From NCBI RefSeq assembly GCF_026151205.1, contig NC_087074.1, positions 15,312,667-15,376,666 of the forward strand: a stretch of DNA of 64,000 nt, read 5' to 3'. Of this stretch, positions 43,810-59,000 are shown piece after piece. The notes under the pieces are model-generated. The model did not search any database and had not been told where the DNA came from. It saw only the letters and a program-made list of their open reading frames with translations. The stretch's first letter is position 1, and the number at the start of each line of letters is the position of its first letter. The stretch comes from Bolinopsis microptera (taxonomy: Eukaryota > Ctenophora > Tentaculata > Lobata > Bolinopsidae). Both the position numbers and the translations under genes were made by a program.

Positions 43810-46800
43810 GTCCCCCCAAAATTTGTTCCAGACTGGGGTATTTTTCCCCCGTAAGAAGTTTGGAAAAGAGATGATGGATTAAACATTAATATCCCCTGGC
43901 CCCAACCCTTTTAACAAGCGGTTTACTATGCCCAACCAATTTTTTAAGCCAACATTGTCCCCCCACCATTGTAGTTTTTTAGTTTTACATTAGATTCTTA
44001 CAATAACCCGATGTTCTCTAGACTTTTAAGGTTTTACGGCCATCATTTTAATAGGAATTTCTGGAGTTTGGCCTTTTTTAAAAAAACAATGTCCAAAATA
44101 AAGAACCACTTTGCGCTAAACACTAAATTAATTTATTTAAGAAGCAAACCCCTAACTAAGTAAGTGACCCAAACCCTCCAAATTACGTAGATCGACATCC
44201 TTTAAAACGCTTCCTATGACAACCCTAAAATATAGATCCTACGGGAACAACTTAAACCTGTGCCACGAACAATTTAATCGGTGGTGTTTCTGACAGTTTA
44301 TATTTGTTTTAAAGTTTTCAGCACCGTTAAAGTTATATATACAGCTGCCCAAATCCGCATGAACCCATTCGTCAAGGAGTTCTAATGTAATAAATAAGCG
44401 AAAGGCCTCAAATAAGTGGCAAAGGTTAAACTAAGATCTTGCGGAAAATCGGAAATAATTTAAAGGACAGGTGGCCCCCAGCATGGAGCCCTGATAACTA
44501 TGGAATAGAAATATGGGAATATTTATCAAAACCGGCTGGGGTCCACTTCTATTCTATTAAAATTAAGTTTTAATTAAGAGCGAACGCGAGAGGTAAGCCG
44601 GCAAAGTTATATCCCCAAGGTTTTTTTTTTTGTTGTTGGGTTACCGATTTATTTTATCAAATGATTGCCGGCATGTAAAGATTAGCCGGATGCCCCGAAC
44701 CCCTGGTAAGAAGAATACAATCAAACCAATATCACTCCGGTTAATAACATTGGGGTAAGTCTGAATAACGCGAAGAGTATAATCCTGAAAAACGCTAAAT
44801 AAAAATAAATATCGAAAATATTTACCTGAAAATTTGTAAACCCATAGGCCATCCACCCACGCAATAATCATTTTAATCGAAAGAGACATAATTGAATAAT
44901 TGGGCGTTTTTTTAATCGAGACTTAAACAAACATAGACAAAGGGAAAACGGCTGCACGAAACCATCGCCCACAAATACAGAACTAGAGGGACTGGGACAC
45001 GAGCAAAAAAGAGGGAAAGACAGGTTATGCTAATGGCCAAGGTTTGGTGGTTTTAGGAAGACCTGAGGTTTTCCTGATATTAAGGGGAACTACCCCAACT
45101 TAACACCCTGTCCCCCGAAACCCCATAGGCGAAACCCGGGGGGGACCACAGCTTGAAGAAATACATTAAACAAATGAATTTGTGTAATGGTACAAAAACA
45201 AAAAAATGCACCTAATCAGCGGAACTCCAAGTTCTATAATTTATACAACTCTACAATTTGGGTAAAAATCAAGGTGTTATGGGGGCCCGTGCCCCCCCCA
45301 CTGTTTTTTTAAAAACTTTCCCAGTTTATAAACAACAAAACCACCACAGAAACAATTAAAATTTTTGGTTTTTTTTAATATTGAAAAATCCGCTAAAGTA
45401 CCTTCTCCTTTTGTGGGCCCCGTTTGTTTTTTCTTCATGAATGTACAACGGTAACTGGGGGCCGCTGTATTAGAAAACTCACGTTTCCCCGTCCCCGTTT
45501 CCGGCGGGCGCAATCCGGTCCCACGCAATAAATCGCCCTAAACTATCCATCCGCCGTTATCTTGCTCCCTTGGTCGTCCCCACCAATTTAGTGGATCCTT
45601 TGCCTTTGGCAATCCTGCCCCGCAAACTTGCGGAATTCAAACTTCCCCTTTTACTTCCACCCATTCTTCCAAAGCCTTCGTCTCACCCGCTGTGTGTTCC
45701 GCTCCCCCTCCTCGGCTTTTCCTTCAAACGCTTCATCCCGCTGGGTCCCGCGTTCCAACTCCACTCCGTAATCTCTTTCCCCGTTTGAAGTGCCCGCCCT
45801 GCTTTTCCGGTTTGTGCGGCCCCGTACGGTCCAGGTCCGTACCTTAGCCCCTCCGCATTGCGACGTGCCCCCCGTTGTTTCTCCCTTCCTGCCTTCCCAC
45901 GTGTGTGTTTGCACTTCTTGTATTAACTTGCCTGTACTTGGTCTTGGCCTTTCTATGTTCGGTCCCCGGAACCTCGTATACTCCGTTGACTTGACTCCCC
46001 CCTGGGTGGATGGGAGATTAAGTTGTACCCCCCATTATTTGTTGAAACTTTAAGTGCAAAGTTTTTTTCGACTAATGGTAAAATAATTTTATCCATCTAG
46101 TAAACTTTCCCTTATAAAAATGAAGGCCACCACCCTTCCCCCCCGGATTTCCGGCCCGAATATATCCCTCCCATAGCATAATTTAGACAGCTTCCAATTA
46201 ACAGTGATGAAGTTAAAGTCCCCCGACCATTTTTAACCTTTGAGTGTGTTTTTGAGTTCGCGTTGGAGCGGTTCCCCACTCATCTCAATACTCTGTTTGA
46301 GTGCTAACAATGCCCTACTTTCCCTGTTCAACACCAGCCCATTTGGTGGTCACACTCTTCCTTTCTTTCTCTTAGCGGTCCTAAGACTGTAAAAATGCGG
46401 CTTTCCTGGTTTTTTTTGCAAGGTGTCAAAAATGGCATCCAAATTTGTGGTTTTGAACACGAAGTAAATCTTCTCAGTAAAAAAAAGGGTTGTTCAAATC
46501 TAGCGCCTATGTTTCTGTTAGTTTGTCAAAGGTAGTTGATAAATTAAAATATTATGTTTCAGGGTTTACTTTTAATGGTTGCAGTTAGCGTTTTCCCTGA
46601 TTCTAAATCCGTAGAGACCACACTAGTATTTAACGTGGCGTTTTGTGCCCCTCCCCAAGGGTATTCCTCCAGGGGTTTCCTTACTACTTTTACGTTCCCC
46701 CAGGGATAGGAGGGTCCCACCTTGGCACCCCACTGAGTCCCCCCTAACTAAGTTATAATCCCACCAGAAGTCGGAACTTTCAGGGCAGTTAAATGCTCAC

Positions 46801-49800
46801 ACGGTGGGCCAGTTTTGGGGTCCCCCGCCTTAAGTTTCGAAGATATAACAAAGATCAGGGGGCCTAAAAGGTTTCCGAGAGGGAATTTACAGAACCTAAA
46901 AAGTATCAAGTGGGGGCCCTAAACCAGGAAGAGTAATTACCCCGGGGCCGGCCCCGCTTTAAGCTGATCCAGGTTAAACCTCCCCCATTATCGGGCGCTT
47001 TAAAGCTCATCAAATTCGGGTTTTACCCTTATTTTTTAAGGCCAAAAATACAGCCATAGATAATAATCTGTGAAGTTTGGCGCCGACCCAATTGGTCAGT
47101 GGTGCCCTAAGTACCCCCCCTTCATTTGTGGGGTTTGTCCTTTTGTAAAGTTGAAATAATGGGGTAATGGGCGGGGCCCCGAAATCTTTAATTAATAGCA
47201 AAAAGTATAAAGAAAGATTTGGTAAAAACAGAATGCGATCCCCACCGGGAAAAAATCTTTTAATTGAGGCGTAAGTACTTTATGAACCTGATAATCATGT
47301 TGAAACAAAGATCAAGAAAATTTGCCACAATGGTTAGGAGCTGAGTACTGTTTAAAAAAAGTGAAAGCCGGAAAAATGTTGCTTGTAAGGGAGTGTGGGT
47401 ATGAATCACCATGAAATGAAAAGGCCACGGAAACCCCCTTAGAGTTGGCCAGAGGGATCACGTGTTGGGGGACTGGAGGGTTGCCCCACGTGGGGTGAAT
47501 CGAAGGAATGCTTCCCGTGTTTGATACTTGTTGGTTTGAGGTTCGGATTTCTAATAGTGGTAGTAAGGTGGAAAGGTAAATGTTGGGGTTGTTAATAATT
47601 AGTGAGGATAGGCATTGGAAGGAGGTATTGTGGGGGCAGTTATCTTACCCGGTCCCGAGAGGTCTATCCACTTCCCCTCAAGAGTCAGAAGGCTGGCTTT
47701 CCCCCTTTTTGTCCCCAGAACCCGATAGAAGCCCGTGCTTCCCCTGAAAAGCTTTTGTGGTTACAAATTCCCCTGCGGGTAATACATAAATGTGTAACTA
47801 AATTTTAGCACAATTTACAAAAAACCAAAATGAAGTCAGAATCTGAAAATAGGGGTTTTTTGTAATTATAAGGGTTTTGGTTTACGAGCCTGTGGAAATC
47901 TGGGAATTTTATTCCGGATCCGGTCTACCTTTGGACCTTTCTGAGTTTTTGTATCGTCCCCTCCCCCTTTTTTGAATTCTGAATCCATGATGGCAAAGAA
48001 GACTGCCAGCATTTGGTTGTTAACACTAATGATGGATTGGCACTCCCCCATTTGCAATAGCCGGTTAAAAATTTTTTTTCCATTTTTTTAAGCGTCCGAC
48101 AAATGCCTTCCAAAAACACGGGCCCCGAAAGAAGGTCGCCTGGTGTTTTTTGAGCGATTGTTTGGCCGATGGAAAAGTCCCAGTCCCCCCCCTCGTTTGA
48201 ATTTTTTCCCCAAGGTGTTACTACTTCATGAGCCTAATGCTTGCTTTTGTACCCCCCAGTTTACGCTTCCCTCATCGCTGAAGTTTAATTTCCTCCTCAT
48301 CCCGGTTTGCCACCAGGCGAACGGGGCTGTTAAACCAAAACGTGGGAAAGTGCGTTGGGCACCTCTATTTTGGGGCCGAGCGCTATATGAAATGGTCCAC
48401 AGGTTTAGTAATAAATTCCAACCAATATCAAGTACGATAAATTAAATAACAGTAAACAGTACTATGTGGAAAATGAGGTAATAATTTGACTATGGTTCCC
48501 CCCCCACCTACTGCTTCGAGGCCAAAAGATGGTGGCCCTCAATTACAATTTTAACCGAAGACACCACATACGGATAAGGAAACAGAACAAAGCAAAATTA
48601 AAACGCCCCACCGATAACCGGCGGCAGATGGCGGGTTCAAAATAATTAAATATAAATATTGTCCAATCCTATTTTTTTAAAAATTCCCCAAGGTATGTCG
48701 CCCCCGATAATAAAAGTAATACGCCGGAACCCTTTTAGTGGGAAATTTGAGCTGGGAAACTCGTGCATTTGTGCCAGTCCCGGGTCCTGGTGGGGCGCCT
48801 GACTAACTGTTTAATAATTTTTGGGAGGACAATTCTGGCGTAATAAAATTAGAGGGAGAATTCCCTAGTCAATTTGCACCATGTACATCACCCCAATTTA
48901 AAGTGAAATTAAGGGTGGACAGGGAACCTAATGAAGCTGCTCTTACTCCTCCTCTCCTCCTTCTACTTCCCCTCCCCACCGAACAAACAGGTTTCTTTAA
49001 TAGCCCCCCCCAGTATAGATGGGCCTTCGAGAAGCAAAATCTAGTGGGGTAACCCCACTTAACCCAACCATCTATGGTGATAAAAGCAAAGATCCCTTAC
49101 CTTCCCCCCCCCTATCCCACCCACTTCCCCACCTAAAGTAAATGTTTACCAAAATTAAAGATTAGAGAACACAGGCGAGAGGGAGAGAGAAGAAAAGAGA
49201 AGAGAAGACGAGAAGAGCTATGAACATGAGATCTGAAAAAAGGTATGCTGGGAGAGCTTGGTACCACCACTACTCGAGAAAATATTTTTTAAGTGTTTTT
49301 CAATTTTGAAATTAGTATGGTCGAAGGTTGATGGGGAATAAATGTTGAAAGGGCCGAGGTTACTACGGTTACTTAAATATACACACCCCATGTTGAAATA
49401 AACAAGAATTAAACACCCCTGCTAACAGCCACCCTCCTTATTGGGCCCCCAATAAACTTTGGGGTCCCCCGTGAAAAACGGCGATAAGGGACCGTGGAAA
49501 TTTTTGGTCCTGAAAACTTGTGTTCATGAGAACCCCTGAAAATGCTGACAAAAGAAAGGGAGATGTTTTGTGCAGGAGTGCAATGGGTAAGGCGCGTGGG
49601 ATCCCTGTCCGGGATAATATGGGAAGGTGTTACAAGGACCCCGGGATTACTTAAATCCCCTACCCCCGGAATGAGGGAGGGAAAACGGCTGCCGATTTGA
49701 AAAAAAAAGGCAGTCCGGTAAAAATATGGAGAAGTGGTCGGGAAAGAAAGAAGGATATAATGGCTGGGGGGTGAACCGGGTCACGGCGAATATGAAAGGG

Positions 49801-52800
49801 GCGGGTAAAATGGTACAACCACCCCCTGGGTTTTTGGGGGCAGAAAAAGGAAGTATCTGAATAAAAGAACTGTGGTTTTTTTTAGTTTTACAGTAGACTA
49901 GTTTTCGGTGGGTCGCTGGGTGGGGCAACTCCCTGACCCCGAAAAAATCCAGGGGGATAACTTTAGAGTAGCTCTAAACCCTGCATTTCACGGAAACATG
50001 GGGTGCGGGTAATTAGGTATGAAAGGCATTTACTATGATAGGTTTTTTTCCTCTAGAAACAACGGGGTGGAACTAAAATAAAAGTTTAGCTCGAAAAACC
50101 CGTGGGGTTCCAGTGGGGCCCAGTAAAAACTCAAGCAGAATGTTCCTCGAAGCATACAGTAATTAGAACGCTTTACCTTTTTTCAAAATTGCAATTTAGA
50201 TTCTTTTTTCGGGGCAGCAGTTGTAAGGCACAAAATTAAAGAAAAGAATGGGTAAGAAAAACGAAAACCAAAATTATAAGCTAGGATTCAGCCTTTGGTG
50301 CCCCCCAATTAAAAAAACTCAAATTAACGTTAATAACAATGCAAATGAAGAGTGAAAGACAGAAGAGCAAAGCTTACAACAAAAAAGCTAAAGACCCTCG
50401 CAAAAAAACGTTTATAAAAACAAAAAATTCTCTGAAAAAATCAAAAGACATTATAAAGTATTGAAACCTAACAAAAAAAAACAACAGTAAGAAAAAAAAA
50501 GCAAAAGCAAAAGACGGAATAAATATAAAATAAGCAGGAAAGACGTAGTCCATGTAATAAGAGGAGGAAAAAAAAGGGAAGGTTGTCCCCCCCCCCCCCC
50601 CAACAACACAAGCAGCCCCCTCTCTTAGCCCTGTTTCCCCTAGACCAGGGGGGGGAAAGTAACTGGCGCCCCCACGGTGACTTAAAAGACAGTGCCCCCT
50701 CCGACTGGGTCCCTAAACCAGCTTCCTTCACCCCAAGCCAACCACAAAACGACACACACACTACCCACTGAGTTTTTTTTCAAGCCCCTGGCCGATTTTG
50801 GCCAGACAAATCTGAAGGCCATCCGGCCTTGCCCCACAACAGAGGGCCGAAGTCCCCCCCCCCCCCCTGGGAAAAGCCCAGTCGACTAGGCCCTAGAAAG
50901 AAAACAGTGTCTACAAGAAAGAAGAGGGTCATGGTTTGTTTACCCAAATCGGCCTTTTTACACCCGACAAGGCCCCCCTTTTTGTATGTTTGAATTGAAC
51001 CCCTGTATTTTTGGCACTTTGTAACCGGCGGTTTCAAAACTAGTTACATTTTGACAAAGAATATAGTTGGAAAAGTACCGTTAAATGAAATATACCTAGT
51101 TTAAGCATATCAAAACGTTTTGAGTAATTTTCCCCCATTGAAACGAATGTAGAAAGTCCCCCTCCTACACCCAAAATCCTTAAGACAATGGGTCCTTGGA
51201 TCATGGAGGTATAAAATGGGGTATTGTTACTTTCCATTAAAACTGAAAATTTAAACCATAACATGTTAAAAACAATTAATTTGATACAAGGTAACTGTGT
51301 GTCAAGGGGTTTTTAAAAGCATTTGTGGATGGTTAAAACGTGGGTTAGAAGATCCCGGCGCGGCATTGAAGTGGCCGAACTCGCAGGCAAACACACTCGT
51401 GGCCCCCAGGATGGTGGAAAACCCCCCTAAAGTAATCCACTGCTCCCTTATTATTGGTTTAGCCGCCAGGGTGGTGGAAAGGTGCCTGCCACAACACTCT
51501 CGGTTTTACGTTCGATCCCAAAGTCAGCTACCTTAAAACCACCAAATGCCCCGGTTTGTATCCGGGTATGTGTCAATAATAGGCGGTTCAAGTTTAAGTC
51601 TGATGGCAAAAAACAAAGGGAGGCCGGGTTTTGGGTTTTTTCAGCCGTGTGGGCTGAAATCTAGGATCGCGGAAGAGCGAGAAGGGTGAAGAGGGTGTGA
51701 GGGGGTGGGCTTTTGGATAATTTGGGTGGGTGTCACCACACTAGGATGGAAAAGGGAAACCACGCGGAAAAATGGGAATATTCCCCCCAACCCAAAACTG
51801 CAGTCTAACCGTGTGTCCAGGCCAAATCCAGCGTCACTAACCGAGCGGTATAACACACAATAACCTTATATACTAGTTATAACTAAGCCCCCAATGGGCC
51901 CCTCTTTAAGTTCCTAGAAATTGGAGAAATCCTCACGTGGTTTTCGAATAACCCGTGGAAAGAAAACCCGCCCAATGTGGGTCTGGAACACTAAGAAGTC
52001 CCCAAGTGTTAAGGAGAGTCTGGTACCCGGAGTCCCCCCTGTGGAGTTATTGGTGGGGTCATTAAAAGGTGAAAATTGTTGAACTAATTTTCTGCATACC
52101 AAAAACTTAAGGCATAGATTCTTTAAAAAAAAATCAAATTAACCGTTTGTATAGACAAACAAAATAGTGGTCCGCCCTCTAATGGATGCATGATCCAGTG
52201 TTAAAAGTACTGTAACCAACTATGAAAAGAGCGGGTAATTAAAAGATTTTTTAATCTGAAGTAAAAAAACAACAATAATCCCTAAATACATTCCCAACCG
52301 GAAACCTGAAAACGCCTCAGAAACCTCAAGAGACGCCCATAAAGTTTGGCAAACATTTCCTTCAAAACCCCCTATTACCTCCAAACATTTAAACTTAAGA
52401 AAGAATGAGGGCAACACATGAAATAATAATGTACACAACGCCGTTTTTCCCTAAGACCATAAATGGAGAAAAGAAAGCTGGTAAAAGTTTAGGAATTTCC
52501 AATGTGTGACAACACACCAGATACTAAGAAACCACTACCAGCGTTACTACAACTAGCAGCAGCCCGCCGCCTCCGCGCGCCCGCCCCCGCCCCGCCCCCC
52601 ACGATATCCCTGAACAGGAAATGAAGGTGGAAAAAAGAAGATTAACAACAATGGACGACCGTCTACATTCAACAACAATATGAGGTAACCCCGCCATGTA
52701 TGGCCCTCCTCCCCTAACGGGAAATCTTCCGGTTGGAAGGAGAAAAGCATCAACTGTTTTGTGATATAGATATCCTCAAATCCACAGATAGGAATGTCAA

Positions 52801-55800
52801 ATTTATGCAGATCACCACAATTAAGGATAGTAAACAAGGAAGAAGATATATCCCTCTTTTATTGCGAACCCTAATGTTGTAGTTGGACCCATCCATGAGA
52901 AAATGAGCGGACAAAGCATAGAGGATTCCGATATTGTGATAAAGTGAGTGGAAAACCCCCAAATTTACCAATCCTAAAAAATAGTGGCAATACCAAACTT
53001 TGACAAGCCCTATCCCTGAAATTTCAAATAAGCCCCTACCCCTCTTTTTTTCCGATAAGGGTACATAAAACCAAGTGGCCTCAAGGTGGTGGCAAACAGA
53101 GGACTGGCCCCCGGTAACGATGGGTGCAGCGGAAGCACAATCAAGCCGGAGGAATGTAGGGGCCATGTAAAACCCCTTGTTTTAGCCAACTCCCCCTGCA
53201 ATACCTGATGTAAAAAAGTGATCCTAAACTTAAAGGCTGGCTATAATATACCGCCCGGAATCAAAATCGGATTGTACCTCACCCATAGTTTAAAACACTG
53301 TAAAGCCAATATGCCAGGCACGTCCCCCGGAATGAAAAACCGTTGGAAAAAAAATTGGTACCTTTTTTTCCTCTGTTTTGAAGGTGAACGTTCCCACTAA
53401 GAGGTGACTCATCGTGTGGAAGCATACAGAGCCGAAACATGACATTGGGGAATAACAAACGGGATCAGTTAGGGCCCCGGGGAGAGGGGTAACGTAGTTT
53501 TAGCTGTGGAAAAATAAATATTAGTTTTATATATAGTGCGAGGGGTAAAAAAGGTAAATTTTAATTCGGTTTTTCCCTTAATCATGTACTGGAAATATAG
53601 CGAGTCCCCCCACTAATTTTTTTAGATCCTTTGCACCGTTTTTTTCTCCCGCCCCGCAGCCCATTTGGGGGTTAATTTGGGGTAGATTAAATCTATGAAA
53701 CAGAAGATCCCTAATTTTCCCCCTGTTATTCTAATATTCCTAATGCTTCCCATGGGCCATAAATCCAAAAGCAGAAAAGAAGTTTTTAAAAATCTAAGAA
53801 AATTTTTTTGTTTGCCCCAGACAACCAATGCAGCCCTTCCTGTAACAGAACCTCAGTTCGAAAAACAAGCACACTTCCCCATAGCAATTCTGCGTTTCAG
53901 ATTAACACTGCCGCAAAGGTTTTTCTCAAGTTTTTAATTTGTAGTAATACATTGGTTGTTCCCCCCTGACCGTGTCTCAAATTTGTGCACCGGCACCTAA
54001 AAATTAACCCTTTTTCAAGAACAAATTTGACGAGCCAAAAAAAAACCGCAAGTCCCCCAGCTTAAAAGTGGAGCCCCGGTCCCGGCAAAAGAAGTCCCCA
54101 CTTTGTGATAATTTCCCGTCCGATGTAAATTTGTTGACCGAATAGAGTGCAACAAAAATATATAATTAAAGTAATATGCTCTCCAGGCTTGACAAATCCC
54201 CTTTGAAAAGTGGGCAAACCCTGAACAAAATCGAACTCCCCTTTGGAAATCTCCCTTAAAAATGAATGGCAAATAAAACGCCAAAGTCCTTTTTTGACTT
54301 TTGGATATTGGCAGAAAATAACGACCCAGTTTTCAGGGCTAGAAAAAAACAAAGAGTGCAGATTTGGCAATTTGTAAATCATAAAATCCACTCTCTTCAG
54401 TTCTTTCCCGATAAATTGTTACCAGTGCAATTTGCCAAAATTGTGCAATTTGCAAGATTTAAGATCAAAGATACCCGCACCGGTTTCATTAAGGAAACCC
54501 GTTCAGAGGATCCCTTTACTCCATAATTGAAACACAGGTTTTTAATTCTAAAAGGCAGTGGATACATATAAATGGGACAATCTATTTCCTTCCTGAATTT
54601 TTGTCCCCCGGGTAGCCAAATAATATTGTAAACATTCTTGCGGAGTAAACGAGGGATATAACGCCGACAAAAAAGTTTTGAAGAAACCAAACCGGCCAAG
54701 ACAGGACCCCCGTTTACAGTTCCCATCACAACTTAACAGTAAAAATCACGGTTTTTACAAAACCTGGGGGGACCCTATTGTCTGCCTCCTCTCCTGCTCC
54801 ACAATCCTAGTTTGACCCGGCAAGCGATTTTTCAATAGTTCACTATATCCCTGGGGGAGATTTCTGGGGAGATTCTGGGTCCCTTAAATGTTTCCACAAC
54901 AATGGTTTTGTTATGAAAACACCAAAATTTTCGCCAGGAAAAATATAAGGGTTTAGGTTCCCCGAGGAATTTCCAACGCGGAAAAAAAGCAAACGTCCCA
55001 CCAAAAATTTTAATTTCCCGAAACAAATTGTTTCGGAAAGGACGCGAATGTTTCCCCACGCAAAATAAAGGTAGTCTTGGACTCAAAAAAATATATCAAT
55101 GTTTTCTGGCAGCGAGAGTGAGATAAGCAAGAGTTGTTTATCCTCCATCCTCCCCTTCACCCCCCGTCACATGTTACATAGAGAGGAGCAAGGCCAACCG
55201 ATAGCTAACAAAAAGCCGTGAATCCAGCTCCAGGGAATTTCATTACAACGAAATTATGGGCCAACCCCGAACCACGTGAGAAGTAAATCGAGTTTAATAC
55301 CATATCTCGCAATATTTTATTTTTTCCGCCTATAAAAAACACCCGATACAATTCATTACTGTTTTAGGTGAAGGCCTGTGGTCAAACCCCCCGAAAATAT
55401 AGCAACTATTGGCTTTACATTTGATGTGGGGCGGAAAAACCCTTTTCCATGAAGTTTGAGTTTCCATTTCCTGCTCGGAGAAAAAACTTCGAACAAAAAT
55501 TAAAAAGACCGAGGTTAAATTGAGAACAAAGTTCAGAGGGAAGATGGGGTACAACTAAATTTTAAAAACTAGCCTCCAAGGAACTAGAGGAGTTTAAGAG
55601 GTAGTATTGGGAACAAACCTCTTATCCCTAATACCCCTGACTCAGGAGGGAGGAAGAAAAGTAATGATTTGCAGGCAGACCAGTACTTTGGGATTATGTG
55701 GGCCAAAAAACTACTTTCCGAATAAAACACGGCTGACCCCATTTCTTGACAACCCCCGCAAGAGATTGAAACAGCGGGTAAAAAGTAAAAACCACAATAT

Positions 55801-56690
55801 CCATAAAATTGGAAATGATGATATAAAGTATTCTAGTTCAGTGGGGACTTATCATTTATAAAACTCCCAAGGTCCCCCAGGGTAGGTCGAAAAACGGCAA
55901 AGGTTCCCCGCTAAAATCATGAGCACTTATCAGCCATCATTATCATGCTGGCAGGTTACGTTTATCGTGGCGAAACCCTTTTGGTGTTTTTTAAACCATT
56001 TCGACAGATCTTATCGGCCCCCTGTTTTTTACGTCCCAAAGGCTGAACGGTCCATCCCAGACCAACGCGGAATATTGCGGGACCGAATAACTAATCGGGT
56101 CCCAGAGAATTCAGGTTCCCCCAATAGTTAGAAGGAGTTCTTGGATGAACATACAACAGTCAGGGCAAGCGACACCACAGAGCCTGTGCCTGTCCCCCCA
56201 GAGGCGGGGGATTGGAACAAGTTTAATAACAAAATTAATAAACTAAAAGTTCCCCCGACCCTTCCTAGTAAGGGGTAGTAATGAAGCCAGGAGCCTGCTT
56301 TTGTGAGTAAAAATGCAATGTTTAAAAAACCGAATATGGGAAATTAATACTTTCTATATGTGTCGCACCCCCCCATTTTATAAAATTAGGTTTTAAAAAA
56401 ACAAAGTTTTTTAAACCTTCTACTATGTAAAACGGACAAACCCTCAAATAAGGTAAAAGTTTTTTTTATGCTTAATTGGTTTAACAAAGTAATGAGGTGT
56501 AAATCATTAAAAAATGGTGGAATTGGAAATTGGTTTAAAAAAAGTTTTGGTTTGCGAATAGGTTTGTTGTAAAACGGAATATCCCCAGTCCGGTGGGTTT
56601 TTTTGCAACAAAAGTTGAACGTAATGGTTTGCTGGGTCACACGAAATGAACATGCCCGTGTTATCCACTTAACAGCCAAACATGACACTG
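43810..56690. other. Region of anomalous texture, no readable gene
   Basis: From about 43,810 to 56,690 nearly every line holds runs of four or more C, G, A or T, far denser than on either side, and the edges are abrupt. Runs of 13-16 C occur at 50,588 and 50,853. Dozens of short open frames on both strands show no domain, splice pattern or repeat match to the rest of the window. A tRNA-like B-box (GTTCGATCCC at about 51,511) has a garbled partner A-box upstream (GGTGGTGGAAAGGTGCC). The pattern fits unpolished long-read sequence filling a gap, but a true low-complexity locus is not excluded. I therefore call no genes here. Confidence 0.6.
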
Positions 56691-57891
56691 CTGATGAATA
56701 GAGAGGAGGAGCCTGGTGGTGGGAGGCTGGAGGTGCAGGCTGGCTACTGCTTACAAAGTAACTAGCAGGTCAGACAGGAAGAGTTGGTCTCGGACCACGC
56801 TGCCAGACAACGCAGGAAGTCGCACTAAAGTCAATGTGAATGTATCGTGTACAACATGGTATCGCGAGAGTGTATCGTGTTGTTTTACAAGCAGTGCATC
56901 GTGCGTACCGTGCACTGTGCACACTACCGTGCACCGTGTGCACACTGCACTGTTATGAGAGCAAGTGTAAAGAATCGCTCCAATAAAACTAGGTTCAGTG
57001 TAAACTGTATTTAGTGGTGGAGCATACAACCGCAAGCTTCACAACTTCGAAAGATATACGTGATTATAGGTCTTAATAAGACCCAATAAGCTTATAGCTA
57101 TTAAATGAGAACAATTAGACTCAGGACCAATTAAATGCGAACAATCGATATCGATTATAGATAATCAACATCATTATCAATTGCATGCATGAGCAAGTTC
57201 GCTGATTTCTGCAGAATTAGAAGAAAGGGCTGAGGGACGCTTTAAGTGTGATAACACAGAGCTAGTTATAACAAAGCACGAAGATAATTAGAAGATAACT
57301 TATACCTCTAACGAATAACACTTCACACTAAACCAACTGATCACAATGCCGACTGAAATTCTAGAACGTTCATTAGCAGAGAAATGATATTGTGTGAGCC
57401 CCAATGAGTACATTGTAAACTGGTAAAACCTAACAAATGAAAGTGGTAACGGCACATTAATGTCAGATCTAAGGGTCAGTAAGTGAGGTCGGTAGCAAGA
57501 GCAGCTGGTAATGGACAAATGGGACTGGTGGTGGTAGTGGTAGTAAACTGGTGGTAATTAAGCACGTGCTATCGTCATACCTACTAGCTCCTGTTACCTA
57601 CCTCAGACGAGCTCAACTAGTCGCTCCAGACAGCGGACCCTCATAACACGAATATAGTGCTCGGATAGCAGATTGAGAGATCACCTAGACAGATTAAGAG
57701 ATCGCCTAGACATCACTAAATGTCACAACATCAACCGAGAACTCGTGGCTAACTATTGACATTAGAGCAAGATGAAACCACTCGGATTACATGACGAGAT
57801 TACGCAGACACGTAATTTGCCGGGAAAGTGATATTTGGAATTACTGAAATTTGAAGTTTATCAGATAATACGTCAGACATTAGATTTACTA
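56691..57891. other. Intergenic, nothing recognised
   Basis: Normal texture resumes. GTGCAC-rich short inverted motifs at 56,905-56,950 open frames on both strands, without gene support. Confidence 0.4.
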
Positions 57892-58440
57892 ATGTATTAC
57901 ATGTATATATAAGAGGGAGTCAGACATGTCTGTGTAATACAAGAGATATGGGTCACAGACAGAACCTGGCTCGAGGGTACCCCAGGTTCTGATGGCAGTA
58001 TATCAGGGAGATAGAGGACCCCCGGGGAGAGAGATAAAGATATAAGAAACCACACTGAAGCCGATAGACCTGGTGATGGACCTGTCGCCACATTCTCGGA
58101 GGAAATATTTTTATTTCTATTATTATCTTTATCAAATTAGCGTGGGCCGATATTGGTTATTGTTTCAGATCAGTTTAAACTTTTGTTTATTTTCGAGAGC
58201 GAATGAGATTGAATGTTCCAGATTATTCAAGAAATCTCAACAAAGTTTAACACAAACGGAATGGGCATGTTTAAATCGTACACAGAGCAAAGGGACATAA
58301 CCGAGCCTTAGCAGTGCAAGCCATGTTTAAAAAACCTTATCAGAGTTTGTTGGGGGCGACACTGGCCCCTACTAGCGTCTCCCATGTCGTCAGAATTAAT
58401 TTGGTGGCGAGACTTCAGGGTTCACACTTCATCACGAGAT
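57892..58440 (+). mobile_element. Possible LTR remnant with primer-site-like sequence
   Basis: A clean TATA box (GTATATATAAGAGGG, 57,902) is followed 500 bp later by AATTTGGTGGCGAGACTTC (58,398), which resembles an LTR end plus a TGG-starting primer binding site of Gypsy/BEL-type elements. The left LTR border and the second LTR are not found. Tentative. Confidence 0.3.
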
Positions 58441-59000
58441 AAGGCTAATATACTGTACATTAAATTACCAACATTTAAATGATAAGTGGTTTCTGATTGT
58501 AGAAGAACTGTCGCCCTTTACCATGATAAATAACTAATAATGTGGGCGGAGTGGTTCTGTGTTTATTTCGCCATATTATCTTGTCTAATTGAGTGGATGA
58601 TCAAATCGAATTAGGTTAATCCCTTAATCAACATGGAAACCCCACAAAGAAGGGGTTATATAGCTCATGGCGTGTGAAGAGTAATGGTTAAAAGGTATGG
58701 TGAGGTATTAAGGGGCAATAAAACAAGCTTAACACTCAATATCATCAATGAGTCTTTGAGTGTTTCGATAAATATCTAGGGGTGAAATTATAGAATGGGG
58801 CTTATCAGAGCTATTATTAGCTTTGTATAATTTTAACGCATTAAGGTTTCATATCCAAGGGCGATCAATTTTCGCTGGGGTAATATAACCACATCAAATA
58901 AGACAAAGTACATAAAACCAAAAATAAAAGAACGATTAGCTGGAGTCTGGAATAACGAACGGTTTTAAATGTGTATAATGTTAAGCCAACGACCGACATA
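58441..59000. other. Unassigned sequence
   Basis: AT-rich, with no frame or repeat I can support. Confidence 0.35.

Noticed and set aside
43810..56690. Many 60-138-codon frames on both strands
   Set aside because: The underlying sequence looks unreliable, and none of the frames shows motifs, splice sites or repeat similarity.
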